Shown here: one piece after another, positions 1-15,310 of the stretch | How positions within the stretch are numbered: position 1 is the stretch's first letter | Layout: every line of letters starts with the position of its first letter | Origin: HK1 sp965204915 | GTDB taxonomy: Bacteria; Pseudomonadota; Gammaproteobacteria; HK1 | Direction: 5' to 3' | Assembly: GCA_965204915.1 (NCBI GenBank) | Contig: OZ242023.1 | Span: 558,001-622,000 of the forward strand | Length of the DNA: 64,000 bases | Notes under the pieces: generated by a model | Database searches by the model: none | The model's input: the letters and a program-made list of their open reading frames with translations, nothing else | What the model was told of the DNA's origin: nothing | Translations under genes and position numbers: made by a program

Positions 1-322
1 CGACCTCGTCAAGGAGATGGAAGAGAAGTGGGGCGTATCGGCCGCCGCGGTGGCGGCGGTACCGGCCGGCCCGATGCCCGGCGCGGCGGAAGGCGAAGCC
101 CAGGAGGAGCAGACCGAGTTCACCGTGGTCATGAGCAGCTTCGGTGAAAAGAAGGTCGGCGTGATCAAGGTCGTGCGAGCCCTCACGAGCCTGGGCCTGA
201 AGGAAGCGAAGGACCTCGTCGAAGGCGTTCCCGCGAACATCAAGGAAGGCGTCTCCAAGGAAGAGGCGGAGGACGTGAAGAAGCAGCTCGAAGAGGCCGG
301 AGCGACGGTGGAGATCAAGTAG
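1..322 (+). CDS. rplL: 50S ribosomal protein L7/L12, 5' end missing
   Basis: Stalk protein of the 50S subunit that recruits translational GTPases. The frame is open from the first bases of the window, so the start codon and roughly the first ten residues lie outside. Visible are the end of the N-terminal dimerisation helix (KEMEEKWGVS), an Ala/Pro/Gly-rich hinge, and the whole C-terminal domain with KKVGVIKVVR and GLKEAKDLVE, ending in the typical ATVEIK. rpoB follows after 80 nt, the usual rplJL-rpoBC arrangement. I see only a weak 5-bp hairpin (GGACC/GGTCC, about 350-372) in the gap. Confidence 0.97.
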   Translation, partial: DLVKEMEEKWGVSAAAVAAVPAGPMPGAAEGEAQEEQTEFTVVMSSFGEKKVGVIKVVRALTSLGLKEAKDLVEGVPANIKEGVSKEEAEDVKKQLEEAGATVEIK

Positions 323-402
323 CGGGCGCTTTCTTCCAGGGAACCCGGGACCACCTCGGATATCGGGTCCGTCCGAACCACTGTGGACAGCCGGAGGTAG
401 TT

Positions 403-6210
<5,808 letters not shown>

Positions 6211-6297
6211 CGCCGTACCCCGCATGGGCGGCGTATTCGGGAGCGGGAGCTCGGAGCAGGCTGGCAGAGTAGCCCTTGAGCGAAGGCGGAGGCCGAG

Positions 6298-9200
6298 ATG
6301 AGAGATCTACTCGATTTGCTGAAGCAGCAGGGCCAGATGGAAGGGTTCGACGCCATTCGGATCGGACTCGCGTCGCCGGACAAGATCCGGTCCTGGTCGT
6401 ATGGTGAAGTCAAGAAGCCGGAGACCATCAACTACCGCACGTTCAAGCCTGAGCGTGACGGCCTGTTCTGCGCCAAGATCTTCGGGCCGGTCAAGGACTA
6501 CGAATGCCTGTGCGGGAAATACAAGCGACTGAAGCATCGGGGGGTGATCTGCGAGAAGTGCGGGGTCGAGGTGACCCTCGCCAGGGTCCGTCGCGAGCGC
6601 ATGGGGCACATCGAGCTCGCGAGCCCGGTCGCTCACATCTGGTACTTGAAGTCCTTGCCGTCCCGCATGGGACTGCTCTTGGACATGACCCTGCGCGACA
6701 TCGAGCGGATTCTCTACTTTGAGGCATTCGTCGTCAGCGATCCGAGAATGACCAATCTCGAAAGAGGACAGTTGTTGACCGACGAGATGTACTTCGATGC
6801 GATCGAGGAGTACGGCGACGATTTCGAAGCGAAGATGGGCGCCGAGGCGATCTACGATCTGCTGCGTTCCATCGATCTCGACGAGGAAATCGCGACGTTG
6901 CGGGAGGAGCTGCCGAAGACCGGATCGGAATCGAAGATCAAGAAGCTTTCGAAGCGCCTCAAGCTCATGGAGGCGTTCAAGCATTCCGGCAACAAGCCGG
7001 AGTGGATGGTCATGCGGGTGTTGCCGGTGCTGCCGCCGGAGCTCCGGCCGCTCGTGCCGCTCGACGGCGGGCGGTTCGCCACCTCCGACCTCAACGACCT
7101 GTACCGGAGGGTCATCAATCGCAACAACCGTCTGAAGCGGCTCCTCGCGCTCAATGCGCCCGACATCATCGTGCGCAACGAAAAGCGCATGTTGCAGGAA
7201 GCGGTGGACGCATTGCTGGACAACGGGCGGCGCGGTCGCGCGATCACCGGCGCCAACAAGCGCCCCCTCAAGTCGCTGGCCGACATGATCAAGGGCAAGC
7301 AGGGCCGGTTCCGGCAAAACCTGCTCGGCAAGCGCGTCGACTACTCGGGACGCTCGGTGGTGGTCGTCGGCCCGACCCTCAAGCTTCATCAATGCGGGTT
7401 GCCGAAGAAGATGGCGCTCGAGCTGTTCAAGCCCTTCGTCTTCGGCAAGCTCGAGCGTCGCGGCCTCGCGGCCACGATCAAGGCCGCCAAGAGGATCGTC
7501 GAGCGGGAAGGCCCGGAGGTGTGGGACATCCTCGAGGAGGTCATTCGCGAGCACCCGGTTCTCCTCAACCGTGCGCCCACCCTGCACCGGCTCGGCATCC
7601 AGGCGTTCGAGCCCATTCTGATCGAAGGCAAGGCGATCCAGCTTCACCCGCTCGTGTGCACCGCGTTCAACGCGGACTTCGACGGCGACCAGATGGCGGT
7701 CCACGTCCCGTTGTCCATCGAGGCCCAGCTCGAGGCCCGGACCCTGATGATGTCCACCAACAACATCCTGTCTCCGGCGCACGGCGAGCCGATCATCGTG
7801 CCGACCCAGGACGTGGTGCTGGGCCTGTACTACATGACGCAGGAGTGGGTAGGGGCGCACGGCGCCGGAATGGCGTTCGCCGACGTCGCCGAGGTGCACC
7901 GGGCGTTCCAGTCCGGTGCGGTCGAGCTCCACGCGACGATCAGGGCGCGCATCCGAGACGTCGTCTTCTCCGACGAAGGAGAGACGATCGAGCGGGTCCG
8001 GTTGTGGGACACCACGGTCGGCCGGGCGCTGCTCTCCGAGATCATGCCCCCCGGACTCTCGTTCGACCTCGTGAACCGCCTGATGGACAAGAAGGCGGTT
8101 TCGTCGCTGATCAACGCCTGCTACCGCCGGGTGGGGTTGAAGGAGACGGTCGTGTTCGCCGACCAGCTCATGTACATGGGCTTCAACTACGCGACGCGCG
8201 CCGGCATCTCCATCGGGGTCGAGGACATGGCGGTGCCGCCCGAGAAGAAGTCGATCCTCGGTACCGCGGAGAAGGCGGTGAAGGAGATCGAGGATCAGTA
8301 TGCATCGGGTCTGGTGACTCAGGGTGAGCGTTACAACAAGGTCGTCGACATCTGGTCATATACCAATGAACAGGTGGCCAAGGCGATGATGAAGAAGATC
8401 GGATCCGGGTCCGAGGCCGAGGTCAAGCGATTGGAGGATCCATTCAAACGAATGGTTGGCCGCATGGTACGCCAGATACTCGAACGTCGCGGCTACGAAC
8501 TGTCACAGGAATCCGCCCCGGTCAAATCGGAGAAGGGGGAGGGATTCTTCAAAACGGGCGCCGTGTACAGGAAACGCATCCTCGACCGCTGCGAACCGGT
8601 ACGGAAATCCGTTTCGGTCAAATCGGAGAGGGATAAGTCAGCCTTTAATCGTGGGCTCGACGATGATTTCGTCAAATGGCTCAATAAGATGTATTCCAGC
8701 GGTGGCTGGTGGAGAGACCTTGTGGATGACGAGTCGCTGTTTCTGGCCATTCGCGATAATTATGTGAGTGTCTACTATCGCGGCCGTAGCCTCCTGAAAT
8801 TGAAGAACAACCACAAAGGGTTCATTGATCCCGGATATCTTAGGCTCATTGATCCCGGATGTCTTCCGGAGAGCTACGAGGACAAGATCGATCAGGGTAG
8901 GCCCGTCAACATTATCGAGGACGACAACAGTTTTATAGGCAGACTTGACGTCGCCAAGCTCAAGAAGGGCATAGAGCGTCATATCGAAAACAACAAAAGG
9001 ACTTCTGATGCTGATGAGCGAGAGTGTGTGCACAACATCGCTCTCGCAAACACCTGGAACGTCTTTGACGTCGAGATTGTGTTCAAAGGAGAGAAAGGAG
9101 AAATAGATTTCGTAGCCCTTGAGGAGAATGGTGAGGATGTAAAGATCGTGTTCTTCGAAGCCAAGCGCTTCAGCAATGATGATCTCAGAGCGGATGTATG

Positions 9201-11805
9201 CCCGAAGGTCATCAGCCAAATCAAAGAATACTCCGATCTCCTGAAAAACCATCAGGATGAGATCATCAACAGCTACCAAAGGGTCTTTCAGAACCTGCAA
9301 GATCTGGAAGGGGTCTCCGAAAGAAACCCCGAGCGTCACGAGATCCTTGGGCGTATCAGGGAGAAGCTGATCGTTGAAGAACAACCCAAACTGGTTGTGT
9401 TTGTACAGAAAGGAGACAGAGACAGGGATGTCGACGAATGGAAATCTGAGCATGGAAAAAAGATCGAGAAGTCGGGAATCGATCTGTTGTTGTATGACAC
9501 AGAAACGGGAACCGTGAATAGGGTGCGCACTGGCGAGGAGTACGATGCCCCTTCATTTGACAGTAATATCTGGAATACCAGATTCGGAAGGAGGCTATGG
9601 GGCTACCTGAACGAGGAGGAAGCCATCAAGCAAATGAAGAAGGCATGCGGTGAAGGAAAGCCGGCGGTGGCCTATGTACAGAAGGCTATCGCGAACATGT
9701 TCAAGGGGGAACAAGAGGAGATTCGGCAGCTCGTGCCGCCGCGCAATCCGATCTACACGATGGCCGACTCCGGGGCCCGCGGGTCCGCGGCGCAGATCCG
9801 GCAGCTCGCGGGGATGCGCGGACTGATGGCCAAGCCCGACGGCTCGATCATCGAAACCCCGATCACCGCGAACTTCCGCGAAGGGCTCGACGTCCTCCAG
9901 TACTTCATCTCCACGCACGGCGCCCGGAAGGGCTTGGCCGACACCGCGCTGAAGACCGCGAACTCGGGTTATCTCACCCGGCGCCTGGTCGACGTCGCAC
10001 AGGACCTCGTGGTGACGGAGGAGGATTGCGGGACGGAAAACGGCTTGGTGCTCACGTCGCTCATCGAGGGCGGAGACGTCGTCGAACCACTACGAGAACG
10101 GGTGCTCGGACGGGTGGTGGCGACCGATCTCGCCCATCCCGGGGATTCCGGGGTCGCGGTCGAGAGGGGAACCCTGCTTGATGAGCGTTGGGTGGACCGA
10201 CTCGAACAGCTCGGAATCGACGAGGCCAGGGTACGTTCCCCCATCACCTGCGAGACCCGGTTCGGGGTGTGCGCGGCGTGTTACGGGCGGGACCTCGCCC
10301 GCGGGGAGCGGGTCAACATCGGGGAGTCGGTCGGCGTGGTCGCCGCGCAGTCGATCGGCGAGCCGGGAACCCAGTTGACGATGCGCACGTTCCACATCGG
10401 CGGCGCGGCGTCACGGGCCGCCGCGGTCGACAACGTCTCCGTCAAGGGAGGCGGCGTGGTCCGGCTCCACAACCTGAACGTCGTACGGCACAAGGACGGG
10501 CACTACGTCGCGGTCACGCGCTCGGGCGAGCTGTCGATCACCGACGAGCATGGCCGCGAGCGCGAGCGGTACCGGATCCCTTACGGCGCCGAATTGTCGG
10601 TGGGCGAGGGCGATTCCGTCACCGGCGGCCAGATGGTGGCGAAGTGGGATCCGCATACGCATCCGGTGGTCTCGGAAGTGGCGGGACGGGTTCGGTTCAG
10701 TGACGCGGTGGACGGCGTCACGGTGCAGTCGCAAGTCGATGAAGTGACGGGACTGACCCGGACCGTGGTCATGGATCCCAAGCAGCGCAGCGCCGCGGCG
10801 AAGGATCTGCGCCCGATGGTGCGCCTGGTCGACGAGAACGAAGAAGAGCTCCGGCTGCCGGGCACCGACGCTCCGGCCCACTACGTGCTCTCGTCCGGCG
10901 CATTCATCACCGCGCAGGAAGGTGGTGAGGTCGGCATCGGCGACGTGATCGCCCGGATTCCACAGGAGTCCACCAAGACCCGGGACATCACCGGCGGTTT
11001 GCCCCGGGTCGCGGATCTGTTCGAGGCGCGCAAGCCCAAGGAGGCGGCGGTACTGGCCGAGGCGAGCGGGACGGTCAGCTTCGGCAAGGAAACCAAGGGG
11101 AAGCAGCGCCTCGTCATCACCGACGAAGAAGGGGGCACGCACGATCACCTCGTGCCGAAGTGGCGCCACATCCTCGTGTTCGAGGGCGAGCACGTCGAAC
11201 AGGGCGAGGTGGTCGTGGATGGAATGCCGAGCCCGCACGACATCCTGCGCTTGCTCGGGGTGAGTGAGCTGGCGAAGTACATCGTGAACGAGGTGCAGGA
11301 GGTCTACCGCCTCCAGGGCGTGAAGATCAACGACAAGCACATCGAAGTCATCGTGCGCCAGATGTTGCGCAAGGCCGAGATCGACGAGCCCGGGGACACG
11401 AAGTTCCTGCGCGGAGAGCAGCTCGATCGGGCCAGGGTGCTCGAAGAGAACGAGAGGATGCGGGAGGAGGATGGTGAGCCGGCGAGCTGGTCGCCGGTGC
11501 TGCTGGGCATCACGAAGGCGTCCTTGGCGACCGAATCCTTCATCTCCGCCGCATCGTTCCAGGAGACGACCCGGGTACTGACCGAGGCGTCCGTCAATGG
11601 GAAGATCGACGAGCTGCGCGGGCTCAAGGAGAACGTCATCGTCGGTCGGCTGATTCCATCCGGCACCGGCTTGGCGTATCACGAGGACCGGCGCAGGCGT
11701 CAGGCGCTGGTGCTCGATGAGGAGCCACTGGAACCGGAGGCGGTGGAGGCGGCGCTCGCCAGTGCGTTGGCCGAAGAGGGCGTGCGTTCCGAGCAGTCGG
11801 ATTAG
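6298..11805 (+). CDS. rpoC: RNA polymerase beta' subunit with a ~429-residue internal nuclease-like insertion
   Basis: Beta' subunit, 1835 residues; removing the insert leaves about 1406, matching E. coli (1407). Visible are the N-terminal zinc finger (CLCGKYKRLKHRGVICEKCG), the catalytic NADFDGDQM, the secondary zinc site (CETRFGVCAACYG with the upstream EEDCGT), and the bridge-helix stretch ITANFREGLDVLQYFISTHG. ATG 6298 follows GGCGGAGG (6285-6292). Native sequence runs to about residue 712 (after AKAMMKKIGSGSEAEVKRL), is interrupted to about residue 1141, then resumes with RNPIYTMADSGARGS, normally only ~20 residues downstream. The interruption falls between the rim helices and the F-loop, on the secondary-channel face. 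Both junctions are in frame and I see no intein splice residues, so the product should be a continuous fusion. Confidence 0.94.
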   Translation: MRDLLDLLKQQGQMEGFDAIRIGLASPDKIRSWSYGEVKKPETINYRTFKPERDGLFCAKIFGPVKDYECLCGKYKRLKHRGVICEKCGVEVTLARVRRERMGHIELASPVAHIWYLKSLPSRMGLLLDMTLRDIERILYFEAFVVSDPRMTNLERGQLLTDEMYFDAIEEYGDDFEAKMGAEAIYDLLRSIDLDEEIATLREELPKTGSESKIKKLSKRLKLMEAFKHSGNKPEWMVMRVLPVLPPELRPLVPLDGGRFATSDLNDLYRRVINRNNRLKRLLALNAPDIIVRNEKRMLQEAVDALLDNGRRGRAITGANKRPLKSLADMIKGKQGRFRQNLLGKRVDYSGRSVVVVGPTLKLHQCGLPKKMALELFKPFVFGKLERRGLAATIKAAKRIVEREGPEVWDILEEVIREHPVLLNRAPTLHRLGIQAFEPILIEGKAIQLHPLVCTAFNADFDGDQMAVHVPLSIEAQLEARTLMMSTNNILSPAHGEPIIVPTQDVVLGLYYMTQEWVGAHGAGMAFADVAEVHRAFQSGAVELHATIRARIRDVVFSDEGETIERVRLWDTTVGRALLSEIMPPGLSFDLVNRLMDKKAVSSLINACYRRVGLKETVVFADQLMYMGFNYATRAGISIGVEDMAVPPEKKSILGTAEKAVKEIEDQYASGLVTQGERYNKVVDIWSYTNEQVAKAMMKKIGSGSEAEVKRLEDPFKRMVGRMVRQILERRGYELSQESAPVKSEKGEGFFKTGAVYRKRILDRCEPVRKSVSVKSERDKSAFNRGLDDDFVKWLNKMYSSGGWWRDLVDDESLFLAIRDNYVSVYYRGRSLLKLKNNHKGFIDPGYLRLIDPGCLPESYEDKIDQGRPVNIIEDDNSFIGRLDVAKLKKGIERHIENNKRTSDADERECVHNIALANTWNVFDVEIVFKGEKGEIDFVALEENGEDVKIVFFEAKRFSNDDLRADVCPKVISQIKEYSDLLKNHQDEIINSYQRVFQNLQDLEGVSERNPERHEILGRIREKLIVEEQPKLVVFVQKGDRDRDVDEWKSEHGKKIEKSGIDLLLYDTETGTVNRVRTGEEYDAPSFDSNIWNTRFGRRLWGYLNEEEAIKQMKKACGEGKPAVAYVQKAIANMFKGEQEEIRQLVPPRNPIYTMADSGARGSAAQIRQLAGMRGLMAKPDGSIIETPITANFREGLDVLQYFISTHGARKGLADTALKTANSGYLTRRLVDVAQDLVVTEEDCGTENGLVLTSLIEGGDVVEPLRERVLGRVVATDLAHPGDSGVAVERGTLLDERWVDRLEQLGIDEARVRSPITCETRFGVCAACYGRDLARGERVNIGESVGVVAAQSIGEPGTQLTMRTFHIGGAASRAAAVDNVSVKGGGVVRLHNLNVVRHKDGHYVAVTRSGELSITDEHGRERERYRIPYGAELSVGEGDSVTGGQMVAKWDPHTHPVVSEVAGRVRFSDAVDGVTVQSQVDEVTGLTRTVVMDPKQRSAAAKDLRPMVRLVDENEEELRLPGTDAPAHYVLSSGAFITAQEGGEVGIGDVIARIPQESTKTRDITGGLPRVADLFEARKPKEAAVLAEASGTVSFGKETKGKQRLVITDEEGGTHDHLVPKWRHILVFEGEHVEQGEVVVDGMPSPHDILRLLGVSELAKYIVNEVQEVYRLQGVKINDKHIEVIVRQMLRKAEIDEPGDTKFLRGEQLDRARVLEENERMREEDGEPASWSPVLLGITKASLATESFISAASFQETTRVLTEASVNGKIDELRGLKENVIVGRLIPSGTGLAYHEDRRRRQALVLDEEPLEPEAVEAALASALAEEGVRSEQSD
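8434..9720 (+). other. PD-(D/E)XK nuclease-like insertion within RpoC
   Basis: In-frame insert, RpoC residues about 713-1141. Order of parts: GRMVRQILERRGYEL (721-735) with FFKTGAVYRKR (750-760); a segment DDDFVKWLNKMY, GGWWRDLV, IRDNYVSVYYRG (788-829); then the probable nuclease core with Glu926, Asp937 (KGEIDFVAL), Glu954 and Lys956 (FFEAKRF). The downstream helix PKVISQIKEYSDLL is typical of this nuclease type. The insert closes with an LW block (WNTRFGRRLWGYL, 1092-1104) and PAV (1122-1124). The middle is visibly AT-richer: hand counts of three 60-base lines give 43-55% GC, against 63% for a flanking line. The DDDFVKW...FFEAKRF order matches a free-standing bacterial nuclease-like protein family I recognise but cannot name precisely. 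Confidence 0.8.
8823..8865 (+). repeat. 24-bp imperfect tandem duplication inside the rpoC insert
   Basis: Two units, 8823-8846 and 8847-8865, share CATTGATCCCGGAT(A/G)TCTT, giving the duplicated peptide IDPGYLRL/IDPGCLP. The period is a multiple of three, so the frame is kept. It lies between the DDDFVKW segment and the catalytic core, apparently in a loop. Confidence 0.8.
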
Positions 11806-12258
11806 CCTGCATTCGCCACCGGCATAGGGCTGCACGAGCACGGCCCCATGACGGCATTGGCGGCTTGCTTTTCGTCCGGACGGTTTGCGTGTGGTCGAAT
11901 CGGTTTGCGGATCCATGGGCTCGGCAACGACCGCTTGCTCATGGCCGGCAGGCCCGGAAATCCGGCAATTCGGCCCGGCAGGACGGCGTGCCTCCCTCAC
12001 CCGAGCCGGTGGCGGCCGACTGCAATCGAGAAGGGAGTCGATGAAGTCTTGACGATCCCATGAAACCTCCATAGACTCCGCCGGCTTCCGCTCCGTCAGA
12101 GTGGATCGGGTCCGTGACGCCGTGATGATCGGTCACCGGATCCGCGGTCGCGGAGATCGGTTCGCGACACTGCTTCGTTCCGGCTGGCTCCTCCAGGCGT
12201 CCGGGGCGTCCCTTGGACGGAGACATGGGGATCATTCATCCGGAACGAGCGGAAACGT
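11806..12258 (+). other. rpoC-rpsL intergenic region, 453 bp
   Basis: No plausible gene: short frames here lack recognisable protein features and good start signals. The first ~240 bases show only small GC-rich hairpins, such as CCGG-AAAT-CCGG near 11952, and no T-tract terminator after rpoC. The right part holds the promoter described separately and a leader of about 175 nt before rpsL. Confidence 0.6.
12049..12077 (+). promoter_or_regulatory. Sigma70-type promoter of the str operon
   Basis: TTGACG (12049-12054, 5 of 6 to the -35 consensus), a 17-bp spacer, then TAGACT (12072-12077, 4 of 6 to the -10). It is the best promoter match in the 453-bp gap upstream of rpsL and has the expected orientation. 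Transcription would start near 12084. Confidence 0.65.
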
Positions 12259-12633
12259 ATGGCGACGATCAACCAGTTGGTGCGCAAGCCGCGCAAACGC
12301 CAGCGCAAGAAGAGCAATGTTCCGGCGCTGCAGAGCTGTCCGCAGCGCAGAGGGGTGTGCACGCGCGTCTATACCACGACGCCGAAGAAGCCGAATTCCG
12401 CGCTGCGAAAGGTCGCGAAGGTTCGGTTGACGAGCGGAGAGGAGGTCATCACTTACATCGGCGGTGAGGGACACAACCTCCAGGAGCACTCGGTCATTCT
12501 GATTCGAGGAGGGCGCGTGAAGGATCTCCCGGGCGTCAGATACCACGTCGTTCGTGGCAGTCTGGATACGTCGGGCGTTTCGGATCGCCGCCAGGGCCGA
12601 TCCAAGTACGGCGCAAAGCGTCCCAAGGGTTGA
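12259..12633 (+). CDS. rpsL: 30S ribosomal protein S12
   Basis: S12 of the decoding centre, 124 residues, full length. The PKKPNSAL loop carries the lysine that is the classical streptomycin-resistance site, here wild type; the PGVRYH loop holds the second resistance region and the Asp modified by RimO in many bacteria. First gene after the str promoter. Shine-Dalgarno is weak (GAGCGGA). rpsG follows after only 11 nt, so there is no room for the E. coli-type S7 translational repressor site between the two genes. Confidence 0.98.
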   Translation: MATINQLVRKPRKRQRKKSNVPALQSCPQRRGVCTRVYTTTPKKPNSALRKVAKVRLTSGEEVITYIGGEGHNLQEHSVILIRGGRVKDLPGVRYHVVRGSLDTSGVSDRRQGRSKYGAKRPKG

Positions 12634-12644
12634 GGTAGCGAGCA

Positions 12645-13115
12645 ATGCCCCGCCGTCGCGAAGTCCCGCAGCGCACCATTCTTCCGGATCCGAAATTCGG
12701 GGACGGCACGCTTGCCAAGTTCATGAACGTTCTCATGCTCGATGGAAAGAAATCCGTTGCGGAGCGGATGGTCTACGGCGCGCTCGACGCCGTTGCCAAA
12801 CGCACCAAGGAGGACCCGATCGAAGTGTTCAACCGGGCGCTCGACAACGTGCGTCCGGTGGTCGAAGTGAAATCGCGCCGTGTCGGTGGCGCCACCTACC
12901 AGGTTCCGGTGGAAGTGCGGTCTTCACGCCGGACCGCGCTCGCCATGCGGTGGCTGGTCGATGCGGCGCGACGGCGCAACGAGAAATCGATGGGCCAGCG
13001 CCTCGCCCAGGAGTTCATCGACGCATCCGAGAATCGTGGATCCGCGGTCAAGAAGCGCGAAGACACGCATCGGATGGCGGAAGCCAACAAGGCATTTTCG
13101 CACTACCGCTGGTAG
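12645..13115 (+). CDS. rpsG: 30S ribosomal protein S7
   Basis: S7 nucleates folding of the 16S 3' major domain; 156 residues, normal length. Start MPRRREVPQRTILPDPKFGD and end NKAFSHYRW match the family. Second gene of the str operon, 59 nt before fusA. Confidence 0.98.
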   Translation: MPRRREVPQRTILPDPKFGDGTLAKFMNVLMLDGKKSVAERMVYGALDAVAKRTKEDPIEVFNRALDNVRPVVEVKSRRVGGATYQVPVEVRSSRRTALAMRWLVDAARRRNEKSMGQRLAQEFIDASENRGSAVKKREDTHRMAEANKAFSHYRW

Positions 13116-13174
13116 CGCCGCCGGCCCTTCCGAACCGTCCGCCGCTGAACGAATGCCCAACAGGAAGTCTTCCG

Positions 13175-15274
13175 GTGTCCCGCAAAACCCCCATCGAGCG
13201 CTACCGAAACATCGGGATCATGGCGCATATCGACGCCGGCAAGACCACGACCACCGAGCGTGTCCTCTATTACACGGGGATCTCCCACAAGATCGGTGAG
13301 GTCCACGACGGCGCGGCGACGATGGACTGGATGGTCCAGGAGCAGGAACGAGGCATCACCATCACCTCCGCCGCGACCACCTGCTTCTGGCGCGGGATGG
13401 ATCAACAGTTCGAAGAGCATCGCATCAACATCATCGATACGCCCGGGCACGTCGACTTCACCATCGAGGTGGAACGCAGCCTGCGCGTGCTCGATGGCGC
13501 CTGCGCGGTGTTCTGCGCGGTCGGCGGCGTCGAGCCCCAGTCGGAGACGGTATGGAGGCAGGCCACGAAATATGGCGTTCCCCGCCTCGCGTTCATCAAC
13601 AAGATGGATCGGCAGGGCGCCGATTTTCTCAACGTCCTCGATCAGATGCGCGAGCGCCTGGGTGCGAATCCGGTACCCACCCATCTCCCGATCGGCGCGG
13701 AGGAGAGGTTCGAAGGCGTCGTCGACTTGTTGAACATGAAGGCGATCTACTGGGATTCGGCGAATTTCGGTATAGCCTACGAGGCGCGCGACATCCCGGT
13801 TGGAATGGAAAACCTCTGCAAGCAATGGCGTGAGACGCTCGTGGAGGCGGCGGCGGAAGGTGACGAAGGGTTGATGGAAAGGTATTTCGAGGACGGCGAC
13901 CTGTCTGCCGGCGAGATCCGCCGTGGTATTCGCGCTCGAACCCTCCGTAATGAAATCGTCCCCACGCTCTGCGGTTCGGCGTTCAAGAACAAGGGCGTGC
14001 AGGCCTTGCTGGACGCGGTGATCTGCTACCTGCCGGCGCCCGACGACGTACCGCCGGTGCAGGGGGTGGTCGCCAACGGCGAAGATCGCAGCGAAACCCG
14101 GGAGCCGGAGGATGGTGCTCCGTTCTCGTCGCTTGCGTTCAAGATTGCGACCGATCCGTTCGTCGGAAGCCTCACCTTCTTCCGTGTGTATTCGGGCGTG
14201 CTGAGATCCGGCGACACCGTCTACAACCCGATGAAGACCCGTACGCAAAGGATAGGGCGTATCTTGCAGATGCACGCCAACAGCCGGGAGGAGATCACGG
14301 AGGTCCGTGCCGGAGACATCGCGGCGGCGGTCGGCCTCAAGGAGATCACCACCGGCGAGACGCTTTGCGATCCGAAGCGGCCCATCGCGCTGGAACGCAT
14401 GGAGTTTCCGGAGCCCGTGATCTCGATCGCGGTCGAACCGAAGACCCAGGGAGATCAGGAGAAGATGGGTCTCGCCCTGTCGAAGCTGGCGCGTGAGGAT
14501 CCGTCCTTCCGGGTCGGCACCGATCAGGAATCGGGGCAGACCATCATTTCCGGTATGGGCGAGCTGCATCTCGAAATCATCATCGATCGCCTCCGGCGGG
14601 AGTTCAAGGTGGCCGCCAACGCGGGCAGCCCCCAAGTCGCCTACCGCGAAACGATCCGCAGGAGCGTCGAGCACGAGCACCGTTTCGTGCGCCAGACCGG
14701 TGGGCGTGGCCAGTATGGCCACGTTCGGCTCCGTATCGAACCGCTCGGGCCGGGGGCGGGGTATGAATTCGAAGACGCGATCGTCGGAGGGGCCGTTCCC
14801 CGGGAGTACGTTCCCGCCGTCGACAAGGGCGTCAGGGAGCAGCTTGAAAGCGGAATCGTCGCCGGATATCCGGTCGTCGACGTCAAGGTGACGCTGTTCG
14901 ACGGTTCCTACCACGAAGTCGACTCGAGCGAGATGGCGTTCAAGGTAGCCGGGTCGATGTGCTTCCGCGAGGGAGCGCAGAAAGCGGGCGCGGTGCTGCT
15001 GGAACCCGTCATGAAGGTCGAGGTCGTCACTCCCGAAGAGTACTTGGGTGACGTCATGGGCGACTTCAACCGGCGTCGCGGCGTCGTGCAAGGCATGAGC
15101 GATACACCGGCCGGGCGATCGGTTCGCGCCGAAGTTCCGCTCAAGGAGATGTTCGGGTACGCCACCGACCTTCGATCCTTGACGCAAGGTCGGGCGACGT
15201 TCACGATGGAGTTCGGCAAGTATCTCGAAGTGCCGTCGGGCATTGCCGACAGCATCGTCAGGAAGAACCGGTAG
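13175..15274 (+). CDS. fusA: Elongation factor G
   Basis: Translocation GTPase, 699 residues. G1 AHIDAGKTTTTER, G3 DTPGHVDF and G4 NKMD are all present, followed by domains II-V (VEPKTQGDQEKM, GGRGQYGHV). Start is GTG 13175 (SRKTPIERYRNIG), with AGGAAG 7 nt upstream (13162-13167). A longer in-frame reading extends upstream through rpsG but has no family similarity. Third gene of the str operon. Confidence 0.97.
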   Translation: MSRKTPIERYRNIGIMAHIDAGKTTTTERVLYYTGISHKIGEVHDGAATMDWMVQEQERGITITSAATTCFWRGMDQQFEEHRINIIDTPGHVDFTIEVERSLRVLDGACAVFCAVGGVEPQSETVWRQATKYGVPRLAFINKMDRQGADFLNVLDQMRERLGANPVPTHLPIGAEERFEGVVDLLNMKAIYWDSANFGIAYEARDIPVGMENLCKQWRETLVEAAAEGDEGLMERYFEDGDLSAGEIRRGIRARTLRNEIVPTLCGSAFKNKGVQALLDAVICYLPAPDDVPPVQGVVANGEDRSETREPEDGAPFSSLAFKIATDPFVGSLTFFRVYSGVLRSGDTVYNPMKTRTQRIGRILQMHANSREEITEVRAGDIAAAVGLKEITTGETLCDPKRPIALERMEFPEPVISIAVEPKTQGDQEKMGLALSKLAREDPSFRVGTDQESGQTIISGMGELHLEIIIDRLRREFKVAANAGSPQVAYRETIRRSVEHEHRFVRQTGGRGQYGHVRLRIEPLGPGAGYEFEDAIVGGAVPREYVPAVDKGVREQLESGIVAGYPVVDVKVTLFDGSYHEVDSSEMAFKVAGSMCFREGAQKAGAVLLEPVMKVEVVTPEEYLGDVMGDFNRRRGVVQGMSDTPAGRSVRAEVPLKEMFGYATDLRSLTQGRATFTMEFGKYLEVPSGIADSIVRKNR

Positions 15275-15310
15275 TCCGGCCTCTGATTCACGCTTTGCGA
15301 GGGAGCCGTC

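Noticed and set aside
8434..9720. The rpoC insert as an intein
   Set aside because: No Cys/Ser at the first position, no terminal His-Asn followed by Cys/Ser/Thr, and no recognisable splicing blocks; the nuclease is PD-(D/E)XK, not LAGLIDADG or HNH.
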